A stretch of 49,303 nt of DNA, from assembly GCA_024637135.1 (NCBI GenBank), contig JAGXFT010000084.1, forward strand, positions 1-49,303, given 5' to 3'. This DNA comes from Nitriliruptorales bacterium (GTDB taxonomy: Bacteria > Actinomycetota > Nitriliruptoria > Nitriliruptorales > Nitriliruptoraceae). The notes under the pieces are model-generated. The model saw nothing but the letters and a program-made list of their open reading frames with translations, had not been told where the DNA came from and made no database searches. Below are positions 7,906-17,582 of this stretch, one piece after another. A program made the translations under genes and the position numbers. How positions within the stretch are numbered: position 1 is the stretch's first letter; every line of letters begins with the position of its first letter.

Positions 7906-8883
7906 ATGATGCGCTTGCCGGGTTGTCCGCCTCGATCCCACCCTGGTCCGACGACGTGCCTCGTGGGCCTGCTCGTCGTCCTGGCCACGGCATGCGGGGC
8001 ATCCAGCGGTGTCCCGACGTCACTCGCCGCGGCCACCCCGACGCCGGCTGCGACCTCGACCCGGCCAGGTCCGAGTCCGTCGGTCGGACCCTCACCCTCC
8101 GTCCGGGCCCCGGCCGCCCCGGCCACGCCCGACCCCGCACCGGCGGTCGACGGCACGTCGGCCACGGCCACGGCGTCGACCCTGTTCGACACGCGGCGCG
8201 CCTTCCGGCTCGAACTTCGTCAGGAGGGATCGCCGGTGGACGTCGCCAGCCTGGTGCTCGACTCGCCGTGGTACGAAGCGGTCGAGGTGACGCCACGCTC
8301 GTTCACGCTGACCGCCGGACCGGTGCTGGTGCCGTTGCCGTACGGCCCGGCGGTCTGCGGGGACGGATCGCCCGAGCCCGGGGCCGCGGTCGGGGAGGTC
8401 GTGTTCCAGACACCGGTCGGGCCACGTCGAGTCGCGTTGCACCCGCACCCCGAGAACCTGGTGGCCCAGCGGCACCGTCGCGAGTGCGCGGTCGCGGCGA
8501 TCGACGAGGTGTCCGACCTCGCGTTCGGGGACGACTGGACACCGGTGGCACCCCGGGTCGTGACGGGGGAACTGGTCGTGTCCGTCGACGGCGACCACGC
8601 GATCGAGGTCCGCGGGGTCGAGGGCAACATCATCTTCGCCATGGAGGCCCAGCAGTCGCTGCCGTTCGCGGTGGGTGGCGGGACCGCCCGGCTGGACGTC
8701 CGGGTGTCGGCGGCGCGCTGTGACACCCATGCCCTGATCGAGGCCAAGCGCAAGCTCCACTTCCCGCTGTCGATCTCGCTGGACGGTGCCGAGCCGGTGG
8801 TCGTCGAGGTCGAGGCGACCGGACCGGCCGGCGCGGTCTTCCAGGCACTGCTGGAGTCGTGTCTCGACGCCCCGCCGGCATGA
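7906..8883 (+). CDS. Secreted lipoprotein of unknown function
   Basis: The 325-residue protein begins with a signal sequence (about residues 18-28, CLVGLLVVLATAC) ending in a lipobox-like Cys. A 50-residue Pro/Ser/Thr/Ala-rich linker follows, then a folded domain from about residue 85 to the end, rich in beta strands (FRLELRQEG, SFTLTAGPVLVPLPYG, ELVVSVDGDHAIEV). Three spaced Cys residues could form disulfides. I do not recognise the fold by name. The start codon is fixed by the promoter that ends 7 nt upstream; the frame continues further upstream but in non-coding-like sequence. A strong hairpin follows the stop codon. Confidence 0.75.
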   Translation: MMRLPGCPPRSHPGPTTCLVGLLVVLATACGASSGVPTSLAAATPTPAATSTRPGPSPSVGPSPSVRAPAAPATPDPAPAVDGTSATATASTLFDTRRAFRLELRQEGSPVDVASLVLDSPWYEAVEVTPRSFTLTAGPVLVPLPYGPAVCGDGSPEPGAAVGEVVFQTPVGPRRVALHPHPENLVAQRHRRECAVAAIDEVSDLAFGDDWTPVAPRVVTGELVVSVDGDHAIEVRGVEGNIIFAMEAQQSLPFAVGGGTARLDVRVSAARCDTHALIEAKRKLHFPLSISLDGAEPVVVEVEATGPAGAVFQALLESCLDAPPA

Positions 8884-8899
8884 CCGGGGATGCGACTAG

Positions 8900-8922
8900 G
8901 CCCCCGCCGGATCGGCGGGGGC
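8900..8922. terminator. Perfect 10-bp GC hairpin between convergent genes
   Basis: GCCCCCGCCG and CGGCGGGGGC form a perfect 10-bp stem with a 3-nt GAT loop, 17 bp after one stop codon and 23 bp before the other. There is no U-tract, as is common in actinobacteria. It can serve both strands. Confidence 0.75.
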
Positions 8923-8944
8923 ATCGGGGACGACCGGGTGTGTG

Positions 8945-9781
8945 TCAGTCCCAGTCGGGAGCAGAGGCCGGGTCGATCAGGCGACGGTCCTTGGGCAGCG
9001 CGTCGATGCGGCCCCGGTCGTCGTCGGACAGGGTGAGGTCGACCGCGAGGTTGGCGGCGACGTGGTCGAGGTTCGACGAACGCGGGATGGCCGCGACGTC
9101 GTCCTGGTCCAGCAGCCAGCGCAGCGCCACCTGGCCCGGGGTCGCGTCGTGGGCAGCAGCCACGGCCACCAGGACGTCGTCGTCGAAGACGTCGCCCTGG
9201 GCCAGTGGCGAGTAGGCGGTCACGGTCATGCCGAGGTCGCGTGCGGTCGCCAGCACGTCGTTCTGGCCAAGGAACGGGTGGTACTCGACCTGGTTGGTGA
9301 CGACCGGACCTGCCCCGGCAGCGCGCCGCATCAGCGCCACGGGGTGGTTGGAGATCCCGATCGACCCGGCCAGGCCGCGCTCGCGCACGGCGTCCAACGC
9401 GGCGACGGTCTCCTCGACCGCCACCTCGTCGCTGGGCCAGTGCAACAGCACGAGGTCGACGTGGTCGAGGCCGAGGCGGTCGAGACTGGTCTCCAGGGCC
9501 GGTGCCACGTCGGCCGCTGCGGCCTCGCGAGCCGGCACCTTCGTGGTCACGAAGACGTCGTCGCGGTCGACACCACTGGACCGCAGGCCACGGCCGACGC
9601 CGACCTCGTTGTCGTAGTCGATGGCCGTGTCGACGTGGCGGTACCCCATGTCCAGGGCCGCGGCCACGATCTCGGCGGCGGTGTCGTCGTCCAGTCCGGC
9701 CGTGCCCAGGCCGATCGCCGGCAGGGCGGTGCCGTGGCTGCGGACCGTCGGGACGGCGGTGGTGGTGTCGGTGGTGCCCAT
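8945..9781 (-). CDS. Aldo/keto reductase (2,5-diketo-D-gluconate reductase type)
   Basis: The 278-residue protein is a complete NADPH-dependent aldo/keto reductase. The catalytic tetrad is intact: D51, Y56 (DTAIDYDNE), K81 (TTKVP) and H114 (LLHWPS). The cofactor-binding C-terminal segment IPRSSNLDHVAANL is present. The ATG at 9781 is preferred over upstream ATGs at 9802 and 9811 because AGGAG lies 8 nt before it. It sits 61 bp downstream of a close paralogue and is probably co-transcribed with it. Small aldehydes or ketones are the likely substrates; nothing nearby identifies them. Confidence 0.92.
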   Translation of the reverse strand: MGTTDTTTAVPTVRSHGTALPAIGLGTAGLDDDTAAEIVAAALDMGYRHVDTAIDYDNEVGVGRGLRSSGVDRDDVFVTTKVPAREAAAADVAPALETSLDRLGLDHVDLVLLHWPSDEVAVEETVAALDAVRERGLAGSIGISNHPVALMRRAAGAGPVVTNQVEYHPFLGQNDVLATARDLGMTVTAYSPLAQGDVFDDDVLVAVAAAHDATPGQVALRWLLDQDDVAAIPRSSNLDHVAANLAVDLTLSDDDRGRIDALPKDRRLIDPASAPDWD

Positions 9782-9842
9782 CGTGGTGCTCCTGGTGGTC
9801 ATCGTGGTCATGGTCGTGTGCGGTGAGGACCCACGACAGCGG

Positions 9843-10667
9843 TCAGTCCCAGTCTGGCGCGAACGGCGGGTCGATCAGCCGACGGTCCTTGGGGAGGTCG
9901 TCGATCCGCTGGGTGTCGCCGCTCGTCAGGTCGAGGTCGACCGCGAGGTTGGACGCGATGTGGTCGACGTCCGACGATCGCGGGATCACGGCGACACCGT
10001 CCTGGTCGAGCAGCCACCGCAACGCCACCTGGCCCGGGTCGGCATCGTGGGCCGTGGCGATCTCGGCCAGCACCCGGTCGTCGAACACGTCGCCCCGGGC
10101 GATCGGCGAGTAGGCCGTGACCGTCATGTCGAGGTCACGCGCGGCCGCCAGCACCCGGTCCTGGCCGAGGAAGGGGTGGTACTCGACCTGGTTGGTGAAG
10201 ATCGGGCCCGCGGCGACGGCGCGCCGCATCAGGGCGACTGGGTGGTTGGAGATGCCGATCGCGCGGGTCAGGCCGCGCTCGCGGAGGGCGTCCATGGCCT
10301 CGACGGTCTCCTCGACCTCGACGTCGTCGTTGGGCCAGTGCAGCAGGACCAGGTCGAGGTGGTCGAGTTCGAGTCGCTCGAGGCTGGCCTCGACCTCGGG
10401 ACCGACGTCGCCGGCCGCGGCCTGGTCCGGGCGGATCTTGGTCGTCACCCAGACCTGGTCGCGGTCGATGCCGGATGCGCGGAGGCCGCGACCGACCCCA
10501 GCCTCGTTGTCGTAGCCGACGGCGGTGTCGACATGGCGGTAGCCGAGGTCCAGTGCCTCGGCGACGGTGCGCTCGGCGGTGGCCTCGGACAACTCGAAGG
10601 TGCCGAAGCCGACCGCGGGCATGGTCACGCCCCGGGCCGTGACGGTGGGGGCGGTGGTCGTGGTCAT
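9843..10667 (-). CDS. Aldo/keto reductase, tandem paralogue
   Basis: The 274-residue enzyme is a close paralogue of the downstream gene, sharing long blocks such as GISNHPVALMRRA, TNQVEYHPFLGQ and the C-terminal LPKDRRLIDP. The catalytic tetrad is intact: D47, Y52 (DTAVGYDNE), K77 (TTKIR) and H110 (LLHWPN). AGGA lies 8 nt upstream of the ATG. The pair probably arose by local duplication. The two differ most near the substrate loops, so they may have different substrates. The upstream NAD(P)-binding reductase gene is 56 bp away in the same direction, so a three-gene transcript is plausible. Confidence 0.92.
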   Translation of the reverse strand: MTTTTAPTVTARGVTMPAVGFGTFELSEATAERTVAEALDLGYRHVDTAVGYDNEAGVGRGLRASGIDRDQVWVTTKIRPDQAAAGDVGPEVEASLERLELDHLDLVLLHWPNDDVEVEETVEAMDALRERGLTRAIGISNHPVALMRRAVAAGPIFTNQVEYHPFLGQDRVLAAARDLDMTVTAYSPIARGDVFDDRVLAEIATAHDADPGQVALRWLLDQDGVAVIPRSSDVDHIASNLAVDLDLTSGDTQRIDDLPKDRRLIDPPFAPDWD

Positions 10668-10723
10668 GGGAGGGTCCTGTCACTCGATCGGACGGGCAAT
10701 GGTGGGAACAGCGGGCGGGACGT

Positions 10724-11380
10724 TCAGCCGGCCACGAGGTCGTCGATGGCCGCATGGATGTCGGTGTCGCCACCGACGACCTCGAACACGTGGCCGCTGG
10801 TGGCCGGGCGGGTCAGCACCTCGGCCAGGACGTGGGCGACGTCGGCGCGCGTGATCTCCCCGCGGTCCACGTGACGATCGAGCGTGACGTGGCCGGTCGG
10901 CTCGTCATCGGTCAGCGCGCCCGGGCGAACGATGGTCCAGGCGAGGTCGCTGGCCATGACGGCCTTGTCGGCTCGTGCCTTGGCGCGGAGGTAGACGCTG
11001 AACACGTCGTCGTCGGACGGCGGGTCGTCGGTACCCATCGACGACACCATCACGTAGCGTCCGACCCCGGCGGCGGTGGCGGCGTCACGCAGGTTCAGGG
11101 CGGCCGCGAAGTCGACCGTCTCCTTGCGTCCGGCCCCCGAGCCCGCACCGGCGCCGGCGGCGAACACGACCGCGTCGGCCCCGCGGACCGCGTCGGTCAG
11201 TTCGGCCACCGAGGCCAGCTCCAGGTCCAGTTCGATCGGTTCGGACCCGACCTCGTCGAGGTCGGCGGCCTGATCGGGCTTGCGGATCAGGCCGGCCACC
11301 TCGATGTCGGGCCCGCTGGTCAGCCGCTGGGCGAGCAGCAGGGCGATCTTGCCGTGGCCGCCGGCGATGACGACGCGCAT
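10724..11380 (-). CDS. NAD(P)H-binding atypical SDR (NmrA/YwnB-like)
   Basis: The 218-residue protein is a short Rossmann-fold protein of the atypical SDR (NAD(P)H-binding, SDR_a5-like) type. The dinucleotide-binding loop is AGGHGKIA at residues 6-13, beta-strand 4 is ADAVVFAAGAGAGSG, and the active-site-like strand is RYVMVSSMGTDD. The segment SDLAWTIVRPGALTDD is characteristic of the family. It lacks a large substrate domain, and related proteins act as flavin or quinone reductases or redox sensors. It is upstream of the two aldo/keto reductases in the same direction. The specific role is not determined. Confidence 0.88.
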   Translation of the reverse strand: MRVVIAGGHGKIALLLAQRLTSGPDIEVAGLIRKPDQAADLDEVGSEPIELDLELASVAELTDAVRGADAVVFAAGAGAGSGAGRKETVDFAAALNLRDAATAAGVGRYVMVSSMGTDDPPSDDDVFSVYLRAKARADKAVMASDLAWTIVRPGALTDDEPTGHVTLDRHVDRGEITRADVAHVLAEVLTRPATSGHVFEVVGGDTDIHAAIDDLVAG

Positions 11381-11536
11381 GGTTGGCTCCTGGGGTGGGC
11401 GTGTCCCCAGTGTCTCCGCTCACCGCCACCCGGCGTCGGCCACACGGGCGGCCGTTCGGGTGCGATTCGCGGGAATGTCGTCACGATCGGACGCCTGGCC
11501 ACCGATCGAGGCTCGAAACGGCCCCGGAACACGACG

Positions 11537-11558
11537 AAGCCCCGCCGAAGCGGGGCTT
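11537..11558 (-). terminator. Intrinsic terminator of the cold-shock gene (UUCG tetraloop)
   Basis: On the minus strand AAGCCCCGC and GCGGGGCTT form a perfect 9-bp stem closed by a TTCG loop, the very stable C(UUCG)G tetraloop. It begins 22 bp after the stop codon of the cold-shock gene. The A/U pairs at the stem base replace a longer U-tract. Confidence 0.88.
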
Positions 11559-11579
11559 GCCTTTACAACGTGGTTCGCG

Positions 11580-11783
11580 TCAGAGCGGACGAACGTCGTT
11601 GGCCTGGGGGCCCTTCTGGCCCTGACCCATCTCGAACGTGACCCGCTGTCCTTCGTCGAGGGACTTGTACCCATCGACCTGGATTGCGGAGAAGTGGACG
11701 AACAGGTCCTCGCCACCTTCGGCTGGGGTGATGAACCCATAGCCCTTGTCGGCGTTGAACCACTTGACGGTACCTTCTGGCAT
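11580..11783 (-). CDS. Cold-shock protein (CspA family)
   Basis: The 67-residue protein is a single cold-shock domain that binds single-stranded RNA and DNA. Both nucleic-acid motifs are present, RNP1 KGYGFI and RNP2 DLFVHF, within [10 protein letters not shown] to the end QANDVRPL. The second in-frame ATG (11783) is used because AAGGA lies about 7 nt upstream and it matches the family N-terminus; a longer form from 11804 is unlikely. The leader of about 70 nt from a TACCTT -10 at 11861-11866 is typical of cold-inducible Csp mRNAs, which are controlled through their 5' UTR. The gene is monocistronic with its own terminator. Confidence 0.96.
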   Translation of the reverse strand: MPEGTVKWFNADKGYGFITPAEGGEDLFVHFSAIQVDGYKSLDEGQRVTFEMGQGQKGPQANDVRPL

Positions 11784-11860
11784 TGCATGTTCCTTGCTGA
11801 GCACCTCGGGTTGTTGCCATCATGTCGGGCAACCAGACACCCCGGTTGCGGTGCATGACC

Positions 11861-11866
11861 AAGGTA
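11861..11866 (-). promoter_or_regulatory. -10 element TACCTT for the cold-shock gene
   Basis: TACCTT on the minus strand lies 77 nt upstream of the start codon, giving a 5' UTR of about 70 nt. No good -35 match is visible. Confidence 0.4.
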
Positions 11867-12016
11867 TCGGGTGGTGGTGGCGGGTCGTGACGACCAAAGG
11901 ACAGGGGCCGGGGCACAGGGGCCGGGGGGGACGGGACCAGCGCCGGACGCGCATCGGCGGCACCCGGAGTCGATCCGGCCATCGGTACGGTCGACGGCCC
12001 CGACCGGGAGTCGTCC

Positions 12017-14116
<2,100 letters not shown>

Positions 14117-14119
<3 letters not shown>

Positions 14120-14144
14120 CCGTCGCGGTCGGCCGAACGGGCCG
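14117..14144. terminator. Weak paired hairpins between convergent genes
   Basis: GACCG-TCG-CGGTC (14118-14130) and CGGCC-GAACG-GGCCG (14130-14144) are two short GC stems lying directly after the COG1331 stop and before the convergent stop at 14148. They could end transcripts from both sides. The stems are only 5 bp. Confidence 0.35.
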
Positions 14145-14147
14145 GTG

Positions 14148-14510
14148 TCAGGCGGCGTCGCCGAACAGGGCCGTCAGGAGCCACGACACCAGCGAGATCA
14201 CCAACGCGGCGACGAACGTCGCACTGAAGTCGGCCGAGAACAGCCCGAGGTGGAACACGTCGGACACGAACAGCACCACCGACAGCATCAGCGCGTTGAT
14301 CAGGAGGATGAACAGGCCCAGGCTCAGGATCACCAGTGGCATCGAGAACAGCGTGGCCAGGGGCTTGATGGCGGCATTGACGACCGCCATCGCGATGGTG
14401 ATGAACAGCAGCGAGGCCCAGTGGCCGGTGAAGGTCAGGCCGTCGACGAACTGGATGGCGGCCAACATGGCCATCGCGTTGATGGCGAGGCGAGTGACGA
14501 GTCCCAGCAT
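14148..14510 (-). CDS. Phage-holin-family-4 / 4-TM membrane protein
   Basis: The 120-residue protein is almost entirely four membrane helices, matching the Mycobacterial 4-TM / phage holin family 4 superfamily (PF04020) with the pattern NAAIKPLATLFSMPLVILSLGLF. These proteins are common single chromosomal genes in actinobacteria and are not evidence of a prophage. GAGGAG sits 5 nt upstream of the ATG and fixes the start. It lies 49 bp downstream of the DUF4916 gene in the same direction. Its function is unknown. Confidence 0.88.
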   Translation of the reverse strand: MLGLVTRLAINAMAMLAAIQFVDGLTFTGHWASLLFITIAMAVVNAAIKPLATLFSMPLVILSLGLFILLINALMLSVVLFVSDVFHLGLFSADFSATFVAALVISLVSWLLTALFGDAA

Positions 14511-14559
14511 GCGGGCTCCTCGGGTCGGTCGGCGCGCAGGTCGCCGGGGGGCGGGGTGG

Positions 14560-15123
14560 TCAAGTATGGACACCGGCATGGGCCAGCGCCATCGTGATGA
14601 GGCGGTGGTGGCCGCTGGACATCTCGGCGGTGACGTTGGCGTCGCCCAGTTCGGCGACGCGGATCCAGGAGAAGTCCAGCGCGTCGGCCGACGGTTCGCA
14701 GTCGCCGGTGACCGGCACGAGGTAGACGAGGGCGACGGCATGCTGTCGGGGGTCGTGGAAGCCGGTGCGAGCGGGCTCCGGGAAGTACTCGGCGATGGTG
14801 AAGGGCGCCGGCGCCACCGGCAACTGGGGGTCGGCTTCCGGCCCGAGGTCCTTGCACAGGTGACGCCACAGGGCCTCGCGGACCAGTTCGCGGTGGTGGA
14901 CCCGCCCGGACACGATCGCGCGCGAGATGGTGCCGTCCGGCATGGCCCGCAGCAGCAGGCCGACGTGGCTGGCACGGCCGAGGTGGTCCAGGCGGACGGG
15001 CACGGCCTGGACGTACACCTGCGGGACACGATCCCGGATGTCGTCGAGTTCGTCCTCGGTCAGCCAGGACGAGTCCGGGGCGACCACGTCGGAATCGTGC
15101 ATTGCGGCATCGGAGGTGCTCAT
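14560..15123 (-). CDS. DUF4916 / Nudix-like protein
   Basis: The 187-residue protein resembles the actinobacterial DUF4916 family, distant relatives of Nudix hydrolases. Recognisable stretches are WLTEDELDDIRDRVPQVYVQ, GLLLRAMPDGTISRAIVSGRV and HAVALVYLVPVTGDCEPS. The canonical Nudix box (GX5EX7REUXEEXGU) is degenerate: only VHHRELVREALWRHLCKDL occupies its place, so hydrolase activity is doubtful. ATG 15123 follows GAGGG. The gene is 31 bp downstream of the SCP2-hydrolase gene in the same orientation and may be co-transcribed with it. Confidence 0.78.
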   Translation of the reverse strand: MSTSDAAMHDSDVVAPDSSWLTEDELDDIRDRVPQVYVQAVPVRLDHLGRASHVGLLLRAMPDGTISRAIVSGRVHHRELVREALWRHLCKDLGPEADPQLPVAPAPFTIAEYFPEPARTGFHDPRQHAVALVYLVPVTGDCEPSADALDFSWIRVAELGDANVTAEMSSGHHRLITMALAHAGVHT

Positions 15124-15154
15124 GGGTCCCTCGGGGCGGGGGCAGTGGTCCGTG

Positions 15155-16462
15155 TCACGCCGGCAGCCGGTCTGCGGCGGCGGTCTGGAGGAAGCTACGG
15201 ATCCGGTCATGGGTCCGGTCGGGGAGTTCGAACTGGGGGACGTGACCACAGTCGTGCCACAGTTCCACGATCGCCTCGGGTGGGAGGGCCTCGCGGGCGC
15301 GGGCGGCGGCCCGGCGGTCCACCAACGGGTCCATGCCGCCGAAGATCCACATCGTCGGCACCTGCAGGTCACCCAGGCGGTGCCACAGTCCGCGCCGGCC
15401 GCGGCCACGGTCCATGGCGATCGCCCGGGCCCCCGCCGCGGCGGCGAGCCGGTAGTTGCGACGCTGGATCTGCAACCGGGCCTCGTCGACCGCGGCATCC
15501 AGGTTCGCGGGCGGGAGCCGGTCCGGGTCGAAGAACAGGCCACTGATGCCGTCACGCAGCATGTCCGGCGGCACCCAGACGGGACCGGCCGCGACCCACT
15601 GCAGGGGCAGGGTCCGCAGCACCGGCCGGAGGAACCGGAGCGGCTCGACCGGGACCGCGGGGCACAGCCCGATCAACGTCGCCACCAGGTCGGGGTGTCG
15701 CAGCGCTACCTCCGTGGCGACCCGACCACCCATCGAGTTGCCGACCAGGTGCACGCGGTCGAGGTCGTTGGCGGCGCAGTACTGCACCACGATGTCGGCG
15801 TACCACCGCAGGGAGTAGCGGTCGCCAGTGGGACGCGGGGCGTCGGAGTTGCCGTACCCGGGCAGGTCGATGGCGTGGACCAGGTGGTCGAGCGCGAGGT
15901 CGTCGATCGAGGGCACGAACGTGACCTTCGACGCGCCCAGACCGTGGATCAGCAGCACCGGCTCGCCGGCCCCGACCACCAACGACTCGACGACCACGTC
16001 CCGCAACTGGGTGCGGACCCGCCGGACCCGGCGGTGGGACTGGTGGCCGGGGACGAACATGGTCCCCAGCAGGACCGCGAGTTGCAGGTCACCGCGCACG
16101 GCCAGCCGGCCGGCCTGGAAGGCCGCGACCGCGTCGGTCCGTCCGCTGACGATGTCGAGCCACGTGAAGGCGTCGGTCTGGAAGCGGACGTCGGGAGACT
16201 GCGCCGAACCGGGGGAGATCGTGCACTCACGGGGCGACAGGCGCAGTTCCCACCGGGTCATGCCGCTGATCTGGACCTCCCACGACCGGGTCGGTTCGCG
16301 GTCGTCGGTCCCCAGGTAGCGCTCGGCCAGGGCCAGGATGCTCGCGCGGACCTGTTCGACCACCACCGGCGTGAGCGGGAGGTGCGCCGCGGTGGACGAC
16401 CGCGGCGACGCGTCGGGCGACGGCACGGCCCACAGGCGGCGATGTCGGGAGCCGGTGGGCAC
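15155..16462 (-). CDS. SCP2-like domain fused to alpha/beta hydrolase
   Basis: The 435-residue protein has two parts. Residues about 35-140 look like an SCP2 sterol-carrier-type lipid-binding domain (WELRLSPREC, DVRFQTDAFTWLDIVSGRTDAVAAFQAGRL, and V-R-G-D-L). Residues about 155-430 form an alpha/beta hydrolase with oxyanion segment HGLG (173-176), nucleophile S243 in GNSMGG, the acid in GGMDPLVD and the catalytic His in DCGHVPQF. The combination suggests hydrolysis of a lipid ester or acyl substrate captured by the first domain. The GTG at 16462 is chosen for a GAGG 6 nt upstream. A TACACT -10 is at 16517-16522. Confidence 0.8.
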   Translation of the reverse strand: MPTGSRHRRLWAVPSPDASPRSSTAAHLPLTPVVVEQVRASILALAERYLGTDDREPTRSWEVQISGMTRWELRLSPRECTISPGSAQSPDVRFQTDAFTWLDIVSGRTDAVAAFQAGRLAVRGDLQLAVLLGTMFVPGHQSHRRVRRVRTQLRDVVVESLVVGAGEPVLLIHGLGASKVTFVPSIDDLALDHLVHAIDLPGYGNSDAPRPTGDRYSLRWYADIVVQYCAANDLDRVHLVGNSMGGRVATEVALRHPDLVATLIGLCPAVPVEPLRFLRPVLRTLPLQWVAAGPVWVPPDMLRDGISGLFFDPDRLPPANLDAAVDEARLQIQRRNYRLAAAAGARAIAMDRGRGRRGLWHRLGDLQVPTMWIFGGMDPLVDRRAAARAREALPPEAIVELWHDCGHVPQFELPDRTHDRIRSFLQTAAADRLPA

Positions 16463-16516
16463 GGGCAACCTCGTGGAGTCGGGCGCGGGCGGTGGCGTGG
16501 GGGGCCGGGCCCCCGG

Positions 16517-16522
16517 AGTGTA
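16517..16522 (-). promoter_or_regulatory. -10 element TACACT for the SCP2-hydrolase gene
   Basis: TACACT on the minus strand lies 54 nt upstream of the GTG start. Next to it, GGGGG-CCGGG-CCCCC (16500-16514) could form a small hairpin in the leader or end the upstream Fic transcript. Confidence 0.4.
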
Positions 16523-16538
16523 GGCGGGGTGGCGGTCG

Positions 16539-17582
16539 TCAGGCCGCCGCGCCGGGGGGTGGGCCGCTCGGGCCGGACGGGCCGGGACGACGTCGGAAGC
16601 GCAGGCCGCGGCTGCCGTGGATGCGCTGCGCCCAACCGGCGTCCAGCAGTGCGTTGGCGGTCCGTCGGGCGGCTGGGAGATCCGGCCCGTCGGCACCGTC
16701 GCCGAGGTCGTTGGCGACGTCGATCAGGGTGAAGGACGTGGGGAGCCGGGCGACCAGGGCGGTGTCGACCGGTCCGGGCTGGACCCCCAGCGTCGTCGCG
16801 GCCAGCCGGAGCCCGGCGGTGACGTCCTCGCCCCAGCCCTCGAGGAACCGCGTGCGGTCGCCGCTGCGGAGCCCTGCGGCGACCTCGTCGTAGTTGCCGG
16901 CGCGGCGCTGGACCATCGAGATCTCGGGGATGGCGAGGCCGCCGGGGTCCAGGCCCGCCCCCCGCAGGACCAGTCGCGCGGCTGCCCGCGCGAGGCGTCC
17001 GTTCGCGGACTCGAACGGGTGGAGTCGCAGCAGGTCGAACTGCAGGATCCCCGCGACCTCCAGCGGATGGTGGTCGTCGGCATCGAGCAACCGGGGCAGG
17101 TGGGTCATCTCGCGGGCGAGCCGGTCGGGGGCGACCGGCCGGAACACCTGCCGGCCCTCGCCGCCGGTGTGCACGGCCACGTCACTGCGCCGCAACCGTC
17201 CGCGCAGTTCGGTCGCCACCAGTCCACCGGTCAGGAGCCGGTGCAGGCCCTGGATCGCCCCCAGGACGTCGCGACGAAGGAGCTCGGCCAAGTCGTCGGC
17301 GGCCAGCGCGCGTCGGACGCCGGCGTACTCGCGCCGCCAGATGTCCTCGGTGGACGAGTCGTCGTCGACCAGCGCGGTGGTGTCGCCGTCGGTCGGCGTG
17401 CGATCGTGGGGCGACCCGTCGAGTCGGCACGACGCGATCACGGCCCGGTCCCACAGGTCGGGCGCCGTCGAGCCGGCCGCGACCGCACGTCCGACGTCGT
17501 CGGCCAGCCGGCGGGTGGTGGCGACCAGGTCCACCAGGTGGTCCGTGCGTCGCCAGGTCGAGGATCCGAGGGTGGCGATCAT
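16539..17582 (-). CDS. Fic/DOC-domain protein with variant Fic motif
   Basis: The 347-residue protein has a central Fic fold whose motif reads HPFESANGRLAR (188-199), against the consensus HxFx[D/E]GNGRxxR. H188 and the NGR anion hole are kept, but the metal-binding acidic position is S192 and the first Gly is A193; E191 is displaced by one. A candidate inhibitory motif S51-CRL-D55-G56 stands N-terminally, as in class II Fic proteins ([S/T]xxxE[G/N]) with Asp for Glu. The C-terminus (about 285-335) looks like a winged helix, suggesting DNA binding. The start overlaps the HAD gene's stop by 4 nt. AMP-transfer activity is uncertain. Confidence 0.82.
   Translation of the reverse strand: MIATLGSSTWRRTDHLVDLVATTRRLADDVGRAVAAGSTAPDLWDRAVIASCRLDGSPHDRTPTDGDTTALVDDDSSTEDIWRREYAGVRRALAADDLAELLRRDVLGAIQGLHRLLTGGLVATELRGRLRRSDVAVHTGGEGRQVFRPVAPDRLAREMTHLPRLLDADDHHPLEVAGILQFDLLRLHPFESANGRLARAAARLVLRGAGLDPGGLAIPEISMVQRRAGNYDEVAAGLRSGDRTRFLEGWGEDVTAGLRLAATTLGVQPGPVDTALVARLPTSFTLIDVANDLGDGADGPDLPAARRTANALLDAGWAQRIHGSRGLRFRRRPGPSGPSGPPPGAAA

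Noticed and set aside
14148-14510. Phage holin as evidence of a prophage
   Set aside because: This family is a common chromosomal membrane protein in actinobacteria and no other phage gene is near.
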